Origin: Euptelea pleiosperma
Lineage: Eukaryota; Streptophyta; Magnoliopsida; Ranunculales; Eupteleaceae
Reading direction: 5' to 3'
Assembly (NCBI GenBank): GCA_035048495.1
Contig: CM068544.1
Span: 14,688,138-14,752,137, forward strand
Length of the DNA: 64,000 bases
Both the position numbers and the translations under genes were made by a program. Shown here piece after piece: positions 35,379 through 47,393 of this stretch (positions are counted from its first letter, which is position 1; each line of letters starts with the position of its first letter). Under the pieces are notes generated by a model. It was given only the letters and a program-made list of their open reading frames with translations, did not search any database and was not told the DNA's origin.

Positions 35379-36278
35379 TTAGCCATATTTGATAAAAAAA
35401 TTTAAAAACCAAATTGAATATAGAAGTTTGATCAAATGATTATTGGTTTTTAAAACACTACCACTTTCAAGATATCCAACTTCGATATTATCATAAGGTG
35501 ACATTGTAGAAATAAGAGATGAGTACACATTTTTCTCAAACTTATCCATTTGGAATTGCCTTTGCAGTCCAACCCTTTCCTCAAGATGAGGCATATGGCT
35601 CAGGATAACCGAATTTAGTCTCATTAAGTCGTTCATGATCCAACTTATTGCTTGTTCATGCTCTCTAAGGTCTTTTAACAATTTTATCTCTTGGTCCATA
35701 ATTATCTCAAAAACGATATCAAGAAAGGGAGTCTTATCATGATCTAGGCAAGAACATGTAAGCTCACATGATAGAGGCAAAATATTAAATTTAGAGATCT
35801 TAACAAGATAGGGAATTGATTCATTTGCTATGATAGGCAATGGTTCATTTGGATACTCTTTCTCAATGTCAAAACGAGGGGCAGAATCTGAACGAATTTT
35901 CATTTTATTAATGACATCATTGTAAAGGTCAAAGATGTGGGGTCCCACAAAATTCGGCAAAAATATGTTCTCCCTAAGGTCATAATCATCATCATCATCA
36001 AATTCAAAACAAGCTTCAAATGGGGTAAAACAATTTAATTGAGATGCATTATCTTGTGCAAAAATTTCTAAAGGTTCATTCTCATGCTTCTCAATATCCT
36101 CTTGTCCTCTTGGTGAGGAAAAAAAAATGAATGAGAGGTGATGACTAATTGTATCAGAAAAATTTAGTTCATCATCACCTTCAATATTCTTAAATCTTGC
36201 GAGTTTTTCATCTTCTTTATCATTCAAGCACCATGTAAGTGTGTTTACTAAAGTTTGAAGCTCTTGAATAACTTGCAT
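35379..36278 (-). pseudogene. Remnant of the Athila gag-RT linker region (299 aa ORF)
   Basis: The best-matching part is residues about 200-245: KLLKDLREHEQAISWIMNDL and following, which parallels [20 protein letters not shown] in the intact Athila pol at 16955-20416. This is the segment just before RT. An acidic FDDDDDYD run and an N-terminal helical stretch (VIQELQTLVNTL) precede it. Upstream on the minus strand (36300-36480), a fragment reading NTYKCSFDPSSFETCP resembles the gag-to-protease spacer of related elements. After residue 250 similarity ends, and RT itself is absent. It is unlikely to be a functional protein. Confidence 0.6.
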
Positions 36279-37596
36279 ATTTATTTTGTTGATGATAGTT
36301 TAACTCTGTAAAAATGCTTCCAACGTTTCTACTAGGGTCTCCTCTGAAGAGGGTACATAAGATGTATAAGAAGAAGGCCATGTAGAATCGTTAGCACTTT
36401 GCCCATTTTTTAAATTTGGACAAGTCTCAAAACTTGAGGGATCGAAAGAACATTTGTAGGTGTTCATTATACTGTCTTGTTCAAATCCTCCGCCATCATT
36501 ATAGGAAAAATATACACATTAAAGTGCACTAAACCCCTTTGATTCTCGATAATCCCTTACAGTTCTTTTCTTTGGTTCTCCCATTTCTTCAAAAATGGAG
36601 AAACGATCGACAAACTTAACTAAAACTTCGAATAACTCAGATTGAACTAAATGACCGTTCTCACGAATTCAATGTGGCATGAACCAGGGTTCCACCCATC
36701 AGAAACTTCTTAACCAGAACCTAAGACAAACCTAGACTCTAAAAAAGTAAAATAAAAAATCCTAGCTATGCTAGATTGGGACAACTTGGTACACCACACA
36801 AGCAAAGTTTGGTTTTTATTTGATTTTAAGTGAAGGGTACCAAAAATTTTATGTTCTTTTAGAAATATTTGGAATGTTTCCAAAATAAATCTCTTCTAAT
36901 TTGATAGCTCCTAACTATTCCGGATTAAGCCGAAAGCTTACCAATTAAATTTTGTCAAACCAACAATAAGTAGTTCTCCTAGAGAAGAAGGAGAGGCACT
37001 AGGCCTACTTAATTAATGACGGTACGCCCTCCTTTTCTTAGACAGAGACTGTCCTTAATTGTCAATTTAAAAGAACTCACTAGAGTACCTAACAACCGTG
37101 TACTTCTATCCTATTGAGCTTGAAACCCTAAGGCCAATACCTAATGATTTTTAAATTAATTTGGGCTTTAAGTAGATATATGCAAGGGTGGTGGTTTGTG
37201 AGCCACGTGACGGGTGATGAAATCCCAACTGTATCTAATTGGGGTTCCAATGCCCTTAAGTATTTTAATGCAAAAATGTTAAAGCAATAAATTGACATAA
37301 TGAATGCACAAACAGAAAAAAGTTATACTAATAAAACAAAAAAATATACTAATAAAGCAAGAAAAAAAAGTTACACTAATAAATCAAAAAAAAAAATTAT
37401 GCTAATAAAGAAAAAAAAATTATAATTTTTTAATCCAAAATGACTTCTAAAACTAAGAAACGAAACCAGCAATAGGGGGATGCGGTGCACAAGGAGTACT
37501 TACTTGGATGACGAAACGAAAAATAGAGAAAGTGAAGAAAATGATCCTTTTATAAATTTGTTGAAATATGATTGAATAATGGTTGTTTTCACCCTT

Positions 37597-37754
37597 CGTT
37601 CTCCCTCCTCAACTACGACGTCATTTGATGGACAGTATTTTGATCAATCATTGTACTTTACTGTCTAATCAAACCCGTTCTCCCTCCTCAACTACGACGT
37701 CATTTGATGGACAGTATTTTGATCAATCATTGTACTTTATTGTCTAATCAAACC
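37597..37754. repeat. 79-bp tandem duplication across the LTR/leader junction
   Basis: 37597-37675 is repeated at 37676-37754 with one visible substitution. Each copy includes the PBS region and the first 50 bp or so of the LTR, so the element has two LTR-leader junctions (37626 and 37705). Confidence 0.9.
37605..37625 (-). promoter_or_regulatory. Decayed tRNA-Asp-type primer binding site
   Basis: Next to the LTR end the minus strand reads AATGACGTCGTAGTTGAGG. Against the tRNA-Asp PBS, five of the seven mismatches over 19 nt are C-to-T or G-to-A, the pattern of methylcytosine decay. Confidence 0.5.
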
Positions 37755-39386
37755 CAAACCTACAAAAACTAAGCTATAAAATTTAAGTAAAGTGCAAGTA
37801 CCGAGATCGAACACAATGATTTAAGCCATGAAACAAACAAATAATTTTTTATAGTAAAAAAAATTATTTGTTTGGCTTAAAATCAATGTCTAGATTTTTA
37901 GTAAAATTGAAGCTTTAATTGTAAATCACCTTGAATTTGGTTAACTACCGGAGAGACAAGCATTGTGTGAATCCCAATTTTATGGAAATACACACGATTT
38001 AGTTCTCACTTTGACATTAAAAACATAACTCGAGATTTTTTTTATTAAATGTTAATAATCAATTGCAAGAAAAATAAAGAAAGACAATAAAATTTAAATT
38101 AACTACTTTTTCATGGAGCGGATCCCTCTTTTTGATGGGAGGAATATATTTTAGTCTATCATGGTGCTACAAAAAAAAAAAAAAGAATTTTAACTTGTAT
38201 AAATAAAATTTGCACAATAAAATCTAAAGACTTAATTGAATTAATTAAAAGAGATGTGTACTGATATTGAGACACTGAATTTAAATACGAGTTTATCTCA
38301 AATGGACAAATTGTCAAAAATAATGAATGGGAAAAATCTTGAGAGCCTTGGTTTCCACCTGAAGTCATAATGAAGCTTACAAAACAGTGAACCAAGCAGC
38401 CGAATCAAAAATTAAAAAGATGCCAAAATGTCCAAAAAATGAGTCAAGAAGATTGTCCCAATCTCCAGCCACCTACCAATTGAAGGCCCTTTTATAGGTT
38501 AGGATGTGACATTCTTTCCATCTTTAGTAAATTACGACTTTCCTTTCTTAAAAGAAATCATTTTCAAATATGAAAACAATTATATAAAATATCTTTTTCT
38601 TTTCTCAATAGAATCACTCACAAAATTATTCTTCTGAAACTTCCTTTTGAAAATCAATAAAATATTCATGTATTTTATAAAAAAATTTATCTTTTGATAA
38701 GATATTTCTTTATTAAGCATTCCATAATTTTTTAAATTTCAAAAACTAAAACTACAATTTTATTCTTGGAAACCCATCCTCGTACCTTTTGTAATCTGGA
38801 CCGTTCATTTTGTTGTAATCTAGACTACTTTGGTCCATACTTAGTCCATGAACTTGGCCCACTACATTGGCCCATTAACATGTCCCAATAACCACTTTTT
38901 GTAATTTCTATATCAATCCTTGCTTTGATTGATGGCCCATCTTTTAGAGATCATCATCTTGGCTCAACAATGGAGGCCATAACTTTGCTTGCAATCTTGT
39001 TCGTCCATCATCTTGATCGCTATTATTTTTCTTTTTCTTTTATCATCATCGTCCCATGCCATCCTTTGGTCTCCTAGCCTATCAACGTAGCCTGTGTCTT
39101 GGTCCGCCATTGTGGTCTATTTTCATGGCCAACACTTTTGCTTTGATTTGGGCTTTTGTACAAGAGCTTTTGGGCTTGGACTTATACTCACTTTAGTCTA
39201 TTGGGCTCGGGTACCTAATGAGAAGATTATTAATATAAATTCATTGACTATTATTAAGAGAAATCTAATATACAATAGGTGAAAGGATGACATGCTATTT
39301 TTCATGTAGGTTTGAGAATTTATATAGGATAATTCTGATAACTAACTAAAGAAAAGAGTAAAAATACATAAAATGATGACATATCA
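37705..39386 (-). repeat. 5' LTR of the degenerate element
   Basis: A 1682-bp LTR homologous to 31949-34025, with an internal deletion between GATCGAAC and ACAATGATTTA (near 37808-37818). Confidence 0.85.
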
Positions 39387-41426
39387 GTAGCAATGTGCCC
39401 TTACTCTTTCTAGTTGTAGCATTGCACCTTAGATGTATCATGTGGCCTCCCATTAGCCATAAAGAGATGAATCAAATGATGCCCTAGTGAGCTATTGAAA
39501 CCTATTCTCTTTTATGACTAAAGAACTTAAGGAATCGAGATCTCTCTCTCAATACATTTTTACGACCAAAGAACTTCAGAAACAATCTATTAAAACAAGA
39601 TAGAACTCCCTACAAAAGAACCCTTGATGGTAGAATCTTAATCAAAAACATAAATCTAATCCAAAAACTAATTCACTTAGGGTTTGCTATAGAGACATTG
39701 TACTATTGAAAGAGGAAGAAAGGACGCGGCCCTTACTGATGAACTTGTCGATTTTGCATAGTCAGCCGGGAATGCCTCTGTAGTCTTTCTAATGCTAATG
39801 CCTACCATAAGAATCAAGCCAAGATTCATTCAAAATTGATTTCAAGAAAAAATCAGGATAAGGAGACAGCCCTAACTCCACCTATTAGACCAGAATTTTA
39901 ATATCACGTTAACGCCTTACTTTTGGTCTAGTGCCTTTCAGAAATTGCTCTGATACCATGTCAATTTAGATGATCAAATCTTATTTCAAGAAAAAAGAGT
40001 GATGTGTATGTAGTAAAATGTAATATTGTATCCTATAGAAATTTCGGTTTTTCAAGAATTTTATGTGACAATTCGGCTTAATTTAGGCCTTATTATAAGT
40101 GGGTCCCGATAGTCCTTTTGGGTGGGACGATGCCGATTTGCAATCTATATATGAGATAATTTTCATATCTTTACTTAATCTTACATAATTAAGGGTGAAT
40201 TCAAAATTTAACACAAAACACTTTTACTTGTAATGTTACTTATGTTTTCACTTTTGTGTGTTATGTGAGGATTCTTTAGTCCCATATGGAATAGGAGTGA
40301 GGAAATGAGCATATATATGGGGACTCTAGGGGTTCTCTTGCTCATAGAATAATGATATGGATTTAGCCACAAACACGCACACGTCTCTCTTTTTGGGGTG
40401 TGCCCCGACTAGGAGTCCACCGAGATAGGTAATGGGGTGTGCAAATATGGACTCCCAAACTTGTTTCCACAATGTCACTTTCTCTCTATCTAAAAAAAAT
40501 GAACCAATGAGCATGCACGCATAGATGGGACTCGCCGCTAGATTTATGACTTAAGATTCTCACCTAATATATCTCATTCCATTGGTTTATGACTAAGATT
40601 CTCACCTAATAAATCTCTCTCCATTGGTTTATACCAACCTTGTTCATATCTTCTATTGTCAACTAAAATATAAATAAATAAATAAATTGACCCTCTATCG
40701 CATAATTTTGAGTGGTCATCAAAATATATAGTATTGCTCGCATAGGTTGGATGGTCAAGATCACTCTATTAGGTTGGTTTTCGCCAAAGAAAATATCTTA
40801 AGTTGGCCCCGTCGTCATTGGGTACCTGATGTTTTTTATGTCATTTCCATCATTGTCTCGTCGCCTCGTTATTTTCCCATACGTTTTCATTGTTGTTTCT
40901 CATTTCCCGCACCACATGCTAATCTTGTTATTGATCATAGCAATTCGATGATCAACCGTCCAAATTTTCTGAATTATTTCCACATATTTTAGTTTTGGAC
41001 ATTATAATTCATTTTATAAGACAAAATTTGTCAATGTTTTACTTTTTTATTTTTATTTTTAAATTATTTTTGCCAAATTTTTGAACGTATTTTTAAATTA
41101 AAAACCAAAATTGTACTCGAACATTTCCCATACCGCATTCTTGCCACACTCCAAATTGCTATGGGTGCAGCAGCTACTGATTGGGAAATCGATGGTATCG
41201 GAAGCGGTGTCTCGATCACCGGATATAAATAAAATAAAATAAAAAGAAAAGAAGCTCAAGCTATTTTGTTGTCCTCCTTATGTCCACTAGATTGGATGGC
41301 CCTAGTTGTTCACATGTCATAATTGCTGAGGACCATCCGAGAGTGTGAATCGTAAGGAGTAAATCGTCGTAAGGAGGACCAACATTTCCCCTCCCTAGCT
41401 TTTTTTTTCCAAAGAGTAGTGTTGCT
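39387..41426. other. Intergenic with Copia-type PBS relic, otherwise unrecognised
   Basis: Apart from the initiator-Met PBS at 39947-39958, I see AT-rich, decayed sequence, a possible LTR to its right with no findable end, and no gene. Confidence 0.45.
39947..39958 (-). promoter_or_regulatory. Primer binding site, initiator tRNA-Met type
   Basis: The minus strand reads TGGTATCAGAGC, a full match to the complement of the plant initiator tRNA-Met 3' end. A TGACA sequence comes immediately before it, as the CA end of an LTR would. In this reading the LTR would extend right from 39959, but its other end is not recognisable. No coding remains are seen on the internal side. Confidence 0.65.
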
Positions 41427-41819
41427 CAAGGTTTAAAAGAGACCGTTTTAACGGTATAAAGGACTGGGGGCATTACCATTAAACGGCCATTAAAATGGAT
41501 TACAACAGACGGGCAAAAATAGACAATAATGGATTTTAACGAATTTAACTGGAAAACCTGAAAAAATGGCTATTGAAATTCAAATTTTGAAATTTTAAAA
41601 AATAAAAAAAAATAAAAAAAATAAAAAAAAACATATGTAAGGGGAAAATAACGGATTTTAACAGAATTAACGGCCATTTACCCTTTTTTTTCCACAAATT
41701 ATTTTAGATTTAATGGCCATTATTTTCTAAGCGTCAAAACTGTTTTTAACATAACGGGATTGGAGCGTTGCCGTTTTAACGGCCGATAAACCGTTTAAAC
41801 GGCGTTATTTCAAACCATG
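41427..41819. mobile_element. hAT-like MITE family A, copy 2 (393 bp)
   Basis: The ends are CAAGGTTTAAAA and, on the other strand, CATGGTTTGAAA. A perfect 8-bp duplication GTGTTGCT flanks it (41419-41426 and 41820-41827). This copy fixes the family's ends and duplication length. The interior is built from short ACGG/CCGTT-rich segments. Confidence 0.9.
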
Positions 41820-41827
41820 GTGTTGCT

Positions 41828-42288
41828 CTCATCTTGGGGAGTACATCCTCCGTATGGGTTAGGGTTTACTGCCTCAATGGAAAAATAGATCACCTACCAA
41901 CAAATCGTTAGGTAGTAGCTCTTATGAGATCACCCCCACCATGAAAGGTGCAACTGAGGGTTTGTATCATCAAGTGGTTCAAAAGTTTGACAGAGAAATC
42001 CCTAAAAATGCCACTTGAAATTCTTTTGAGCCAACTTGACCCATAAATGCTTGGCCCACACCTTGGCCCACACCTTGGCCCACACCTTGGTCCACTAATA
42101 AACTAAAAATCAGTCTGACTGATGATTTTAGCTGTTGGATTCAACCACTTTTTCTCACCATGGGCTTCATGAACAGGCATATGGATGGCTTCCACGTCCA
42201 CCATTAAAATGTGCCCCCTAGAACAAAATTCACCAACCATGCTGCTTTTTGGTGTATAGTTCCACCAAGACATTCTTGAAGTTAGTAG
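41828..42288. other. Intergenic with TE-derived words
   Basis: CACACCTTGGCC is tandemly repeated at about 42058-42090. The segment 42090-42250 resembles the internal part of the long-TIR MITEs at 49799 and 54345 (words such as AAAATCAGTCTGACTGAT and CCATGGGCTTCATGAAC). No gene. Confidence 0.45.
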
Positions 42289-42608
42289 CATGGTTTAAAA
42301 CTAACGGCCGTTATAATGGATTCGGACCTACCCCGTTATGTTATGAACCATTTTATTTCTCAGAAAGTAATGGCCCTTATTTTCATTGTAACAGTCGTCC
42401 GTTATAATGAGTCATTTCCATTTTTTCCCTTATAAATTTTATTGAAAATTTGACATTCAAATTTTGAATTTTAGCGGCTGTTTCTTTTTCATTGTTTTCC
42501 GTTATTTCCATTTCTTCCCATTTTTCCGTTTTGCCCGTGCGTTGCAATAAGACGGAAACGTTAACACCCCCAGTCCTTTATAACAGTATTACGCCCCTTT
42601 TAAACCTG
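42289..42608. mobile_element. MITE family A, copy 3 (320 bp)
   Basis: The ends CATGGTTTAAAAC and, on the other strand, CAGGTTTAAAAGGGGC match the family. Inside are AACGGCCGTTATAATGG and GGACTGGGGG blocks as in copies 2 and 4. No clean 8-bp duplication is visible. Confidence 0.75.
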
Positions 42609-43674
42609 AGAAATTAGAAGCCGCGATCATGTGCCAAATCATATTGCACCAGGTACACCAGGGTTAGCATGGCTCAACATCATTGCACCTTCACTTAGGT
42701 GTACCTAGCGCAAGATGATTGACGCATGATCCCGCTTCAAAAAAATTCTCTTTTGATACGGATTTCTATCATAGTTTGTTTTTTTCTTGTACCATCTGAT
42801 CCATTCTTTTTTCATACTTTTCCCACCATGATCAAGCTGCAATCGATAGCATTTCCAATCCTAATCCTCCCTTTGTATCCCGAGACCATCCTACGGTCTA
42901 GACCTTACAGAGGACGTCCTCCTAATCCAAATGTCATCCACAATGCTCTTTTAAAAAAGGAAACCATAATATAATGTGGACAAGAAAACACAAAGATTAT
43001 GCTTACATCATTTTGTCTAAACCCCCCACAATTATGTCCTCTTCATTCCAGAAGTGGTAGCAAATTATGATTCCACCAATAATTGTCACAATTCCCAAGG
43101 ACTAATAACAGAGCTGTGTTACTGTCGTCCTTGGACGGTCTTCGGGATTCACACCACCATCAAAGGTTTGGATCCTATACACAATAAATAACATTGTACT
43201 GGATCTGTGTGTAATAAGGACATCAACCCTACATGAGGATGAGGTCATAAAGAAAACAAACACAAGTGAATGAAGATTCAGGAAATGGTTGGTATGACAT
43301 TTTTGCACGATGGGTTTGGATCTGTGAACATAGAATCTGTTTGATCTGTTCTAAATGATAGTTGTTGAACTGTGAAGATAGAATCTGGTTTGCTCCTCTG
43401 CAGTTTACACAGTTCACATATGTTAATATACTGTAAAATACAAATCAAAGATCTAAACATCAACATGCATTGATTACTAAAAAGGAAGACCAGTTTCAAA
43501 CAGAAACCATGGAAATAACATAAATAAGCTGCAGATTCACGATTCCTACCAATGTCGGCGGAGGAAAACTACACAACGTACCCCCGAACCCGATATCCGC
43601 AAACAATTAAGACAAATACAAAATAAGACCGTTGCTACTTCTGCATTGTTACATCTGTAGACAATGGATTGTGC
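42609..43674. other. Downstream flank of the MCTP gene
   Basis: The part next to 43675 is presumably 3' UTR. I cannot place a poly(A) signal with confidence, and no other gene is seen. Confidence 0.5.
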
Positions 43675-45406
43675 TCATAACATGCTGTCTGTTTTGGCGG
43701 GCAATCGCCTGAAGAAGTTGACCGGCACCGACGGAAGCTTGTGGCGGAATCTAGGATGCCTTAACACATAAAAGCCAGTGAGAAGGGCCACCACTTGAAA
43801 TGGTGTAACATACAACACTATGGCAGCAATCAAACAGAAAGTCACAAAAAGAGTTGAAGCTCTTGGATCCCGCCAGCTCAGCAGACTTTGAAACCTCTCC
43901 CCTTGGGTTGCCAAGTCACCAACCACTGTTTGAATCCTCCCTGCAACACTTCTCAGACGATCGTATCTCATTCTCACAATATCAGATGGCCGAGACGTAG
44001 GAAACGTATCAAACTCTTCGTCCAATTCATCAGGGTATACATTATCAGCATGAGACAACCGAGTATCCATGTGAGGGGGGTGTCTCGGCCTCCATCGGTA
44101 GTACCAAATTCCAATCAAGAAAAGGTATAGAAAAATTGTGGGTAATATCAGCTCCGGATACAGGACAAGTATTAAAAAGAGGATGTGAATCAGAATTGTC
44201 GTAAGAGGGTTCTTCCAATGGCATATCTGATCAAACCATCTGCCAACTGCTATCAACCCGCTCAAGACTCCCATAATTCTGAAAAAATTAGCTCTGCTCC
44301 TCCTCATACTCCACATATGAGAATCCACATCCAACATATACTCCACGATCTCTTTCCTCAATGGTGGCTCAGCACGGCTCAGCCTCATCGAGACGATTTG
44401 GGTGGCCTGGTGCCTCAAGTTATCAAGCTGAGTAACAGATAATGGATGAATATAGTGCATTTTTGGCAAAAGTGGATGAGTGTAAACATGCATCATGTTA
44501 AGAAAAGACAAGCATGTAAACCTCACGGCCAACTGAATTTCACCCATCTTCTTCACCCCCGAAGAATGTAAAACCAGAAGCGGATATGAGTGAGTGTAAA
44601 CCCGATCAGTTTCAAGAGTAGAAAGCCGAATCCTCACCTTTCCAATCCTTGAATCCTTTGTACCCCCAGCCTTATCTCCTCCATGTAAATGACAATTATC
44701 AAACACCCCAATCGTAATAACAGTACATGGATCGGAAACCTCCCAAGTGTATTGCTCATTCCACTTAGGTATAAAGCTATCGATGATTGTCCTTGTCCGG
44801 ACCCACTTCTGCCCGTATTTTGCAACACAATAAGCATCTGTGGTCCCTAGCCCATCTTTTGTCTTCATTGGGATCAACCCTTGAGCACTCAAAATTCCCA
44901 ATTCCAAAACTCCAATGCTCTTCTTCCACAACTGTTTCGCCGTTGGCTTAAGATCACTGCTGTAGTGTGTTGATTCATCCAGAACGTGATACCCACCCTC
45001 CAAACAGATCCTCAAATGAATCCTACTGGCAAACTTAGTTTCCTTCTTCTTCTCCCCATCTACAACCACATGCTTCTCAAGATTATACCACCTTGTATTC
45101 ACAGCCTTATGATCGAACCTCCTTGGCACATTCTGTAAAGGAATCACGCACTTTCCCAAAACTTCATCCTTGTTGCCTCCCACTCTATCTTCCACACTCA
45201 AAACCAAGTGCTCCTCAAATGTTTCAGCAGCGACAAACATCAAGTCCTCGTTCCACATTGGATTAATAGTCCTGCTCTGAGAAATTCTAGTTCTCAAAGC
45301 CTGATTTCCAAGGATAGCCTTAACAAAAACTTCTGGGTACCTACCTTTATCACTAGGTAGCAAGTCCTGAGCTTCAATAATATTAACCCTAAGATACCAA
45401 AGCTTA

Positions 45407-45437
<31 letters not shown>

Positions 45438-45984
45438 CAACGCCTTCACTGCTAACTGCAGCAGCATCCGAATGCCATGCTTCCGGAAACGCTTCATCAG
45501 CTTGGGTGCCCTTCCAAACAGCCAACATGAGCTCCCCGTTAAGCTTACCCCTCTTTCGATCTTCCAGTCTATACCATTGTGGTGCTAAAGGACTATCTGG
45601 TGGAACGCGTTTTGGCACTTCATTGAAATCAAACTCAACACCGCCAATGATATCATCCTTCACCAAATCCTTATCTTTCACCACAACCTCAATGATAGAA
45701 GCTTTCACTGAGAAAGCAAAGACCTGATTCCATTCAGGGTTTGTCTTCTTTTCAAAATGGCGGGTCGTTCCCTTGTAGTTTCCAACCTTCACTTCCACAT
45801 AGGGATCACAGCTTCCAGTAACGTCTTTTGCCGGTAAGTCCTTAGCTTTGACAACCCGAACATAGAGATATTCCATCTGCTCGACGAGGTCATAGGTGCT
45901 GGTGAGCTTGTCACCAGCGATCCCGCCAAGGTGGGGCGAAGTCTCCTTTAGGGAGAAATCCTCAGGTGGGTGAGGCCGCTGCAT
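43675..45984 (-). CDS. MCTP: MCTP/FTIP-family protein: three C2 domains and a C-terminal membrane anchor
   Basis: An intact 769-aa protein in one exon, as is usual for plant MCTPs with three C2 domains. These proteins sit in the ER at plasmodesmata and tether it to the plasma membrane; the FTIP members carry mobile proteins such as florigen. C2A is about residues 36-140 (DVTGSCDPYVEV, VKDKDLVKDD keep the calcium-loop Asp), C2B about 196-300 and C2C about 358-475 (GTTDAYCVAKYG, GVFDNCHLHGG). The PRT_C region is about 600-769, with hydrophobic segments at about 594-627 and 710-740. The start at 45984 was chosen because MQRPHPPEDFSLKETSPHLG is the family N-terminus. The open frame extends 35 codons further upstream (to 46089) without family likeness. 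C2A appears about three residues short after VFAFS. The closest relatives I recognise are FTIP3/FTIP4 (MCTP3/MCTP4). Confidence 0.95.
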
Positions 45985-45986
45985 TT

Positions 45987-46771
45987 CTAGGTTACGAGAA
46001 GAAACGGGTCGAAAACGAAGCAGGAAGGAAATGCAAAAATGGTTGAACGTTACAGAAGCAATGAGGGTTTTAAATTCTAAAGCTCCCAAACAATAGATTT
46101 AAGGGAATACAAATACACAGAAACGTTTGAACCCCAAAAACTGCAACCAAATCCTAACCCTTGAATGAGCTTTCCTAAAGATTCAGAAACGAAAATTCTA
46201 ACTGTTCAGTTCCCTCAGAAACAGAAAAAAAAAAAATCAAACTTTTTCAGAAACAATCTCTCTACTTCAAACAGAGAAGCTAATGAGAGGGACAAATTGT
46301 ACCGAAACGGAAAACTCAAAGATACCCCCAGAAAAAAAAAAAAAAAAACCCCTCCAAACCGTTTGCTATGAAAAGAGAACCTCGCGAACAATCAGACTCT
46401 TAGGGAGAGCACTTCCAGATCCGAATGCGCGAAGAAAACCTGTAAAATCCAACCGAAAACCGTAAGTTACAAGCACGAACCCTAGACCTTCAAATGTACA
46501 ATCCACTCAAGCTCTCAGAAAAAAAAATGCAAACCTCATACATTCTCAGAATCTCCTCTACATCATCGAAGAACTATAGATTCACCCAAAAGACCTCCAG
46601 ATCTGAATGCAGCGAAGTCTCTGAAATCAAAACAAAAACTAATAAGCTTCCAACTTCAACAGAACTACAAAAGATCAAGGCCACTGCAAATAAAAGCTCA
46701 TCGCGTTCATCAGATGTCCAAAGAGTTTCAAACAAAAAAAAAAAAAAAAAAACAGTTGCAGAAGTGGATAC
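45987..46771 (-). other. Possible 5'-UTR intron of the MCTP gene
   Basis: A donor-like AAG|GTATCC lies at 46772/46771 and an acceptor-like TAACCTAG ends at 45987, two bases before the ATG. The segment between is T-rich on the minus strand in places, including two long T-runs (about 46328-46347 and 46735-46752). Several plant MCTP genes have a leader intron. Splicing here is inferred only. If unspliced, the leader would contain many upstream ATGs, including the in-frame one at 46089. Confidence 0.4.
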
Positions 46772-47388
46772 CTTAGAGACTGTTACGAGGACTCGATAGG
46801 ACTTCCAGAAAACCCTAACTCGATAGTCGAGAAGGTTCCTAAAGTTGCAGCAATGGAAAATCACTATTTTTCATTGGAGATTTTAATGGGAAAAAAAAAT
46901 TCAGAGAAAAGAAAGCGAGATTTAGCAAAAGCTCTCTTTTTGAGATCTGAATCTAGAAGAATACTCCACGGAACCTACTCTCTTTCCCACTTTTCAGACT
47001 TTTTACAGGGAACCCGAGGCAAACGTGCGAAGACTGTGGTCGGGAGTCGCACGTGGGAGGACCGCTGTCCGTGATACGAAGGGACGCGTAGTTTTTCAAT
47101 ACATTACTAGTTTTTGAAAACTCGGCGAGGAAACCCTGGACTTATCCGAGTTCGGTAATCTCGTAGGGTCAGGACCAGGGGACACAATTATTGACGCAAA
47201 ATTCATACCGAAAAATTGGTGGGCAGTATATAAATTAGATGTTTTGGAATGGGATGATTTTTGGTGAGGATGGTCTCTATTGTGAGGAAGTCACCCTCGT
47301 TAAAAGTCAAATCATTCTAATATTCCTAACCTGGTTTACAAGTTGAAGAATTATGGACCATCAATGTTTCACCGTTAACTTGAATTTA
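46772..47388. promoter_or_regulatory. Upstream region of the MCTP gene
   Basis: It presumably holds the transcription start and core promoter of the minus-strand MCTP gene. No convincing TATA box in the right orientation is seen. The solo LTR begins at 47394, so the element lies about 600 bp upstream of the likely leader exon. Confidence 0.4.
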
Positions 47389-47393
47389 CATTT

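Larger units (their letters stand above)
31949..39386 (-). mobile_element. Degenerate Athila-related LTR element (7.4 kb), non-autonomous
   Basis: LTRs lie at 31949-34025 and 37705-39386, both TGATGGACAG...ATCA. Flanks GTAGG and GTAGC match at 4 of 5 positions. In minus orientation a purine-rich GGGGAGTG precedes the 3' LTR and a decayed tRNA-Asp-type PBS follows the 5' LTR. The only sizeable ORF (35379-36278) matches the linker before RT in Athila. RT, RNase H, integrase and most of gag are missing. A leader block (GGTGATGAAATCCCA near 37215) is shared with the complete Athila element. Confidence 0.8.

Noticed and set aside
42609..42616. 8-bp target duplication for the MITE at 42289-42608
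   Set aside because: The flanks GTTAGTAG and AGAAATTA do not match; a shifted comparison gives only 6 of 8 and would need asymmetric ends.
43675..46089. MCTP start at 46089 (804 aa)
   Set aside because: The first 35 residues have no family likeness, and the family N-terminus begins at the Met encoded at 45984.
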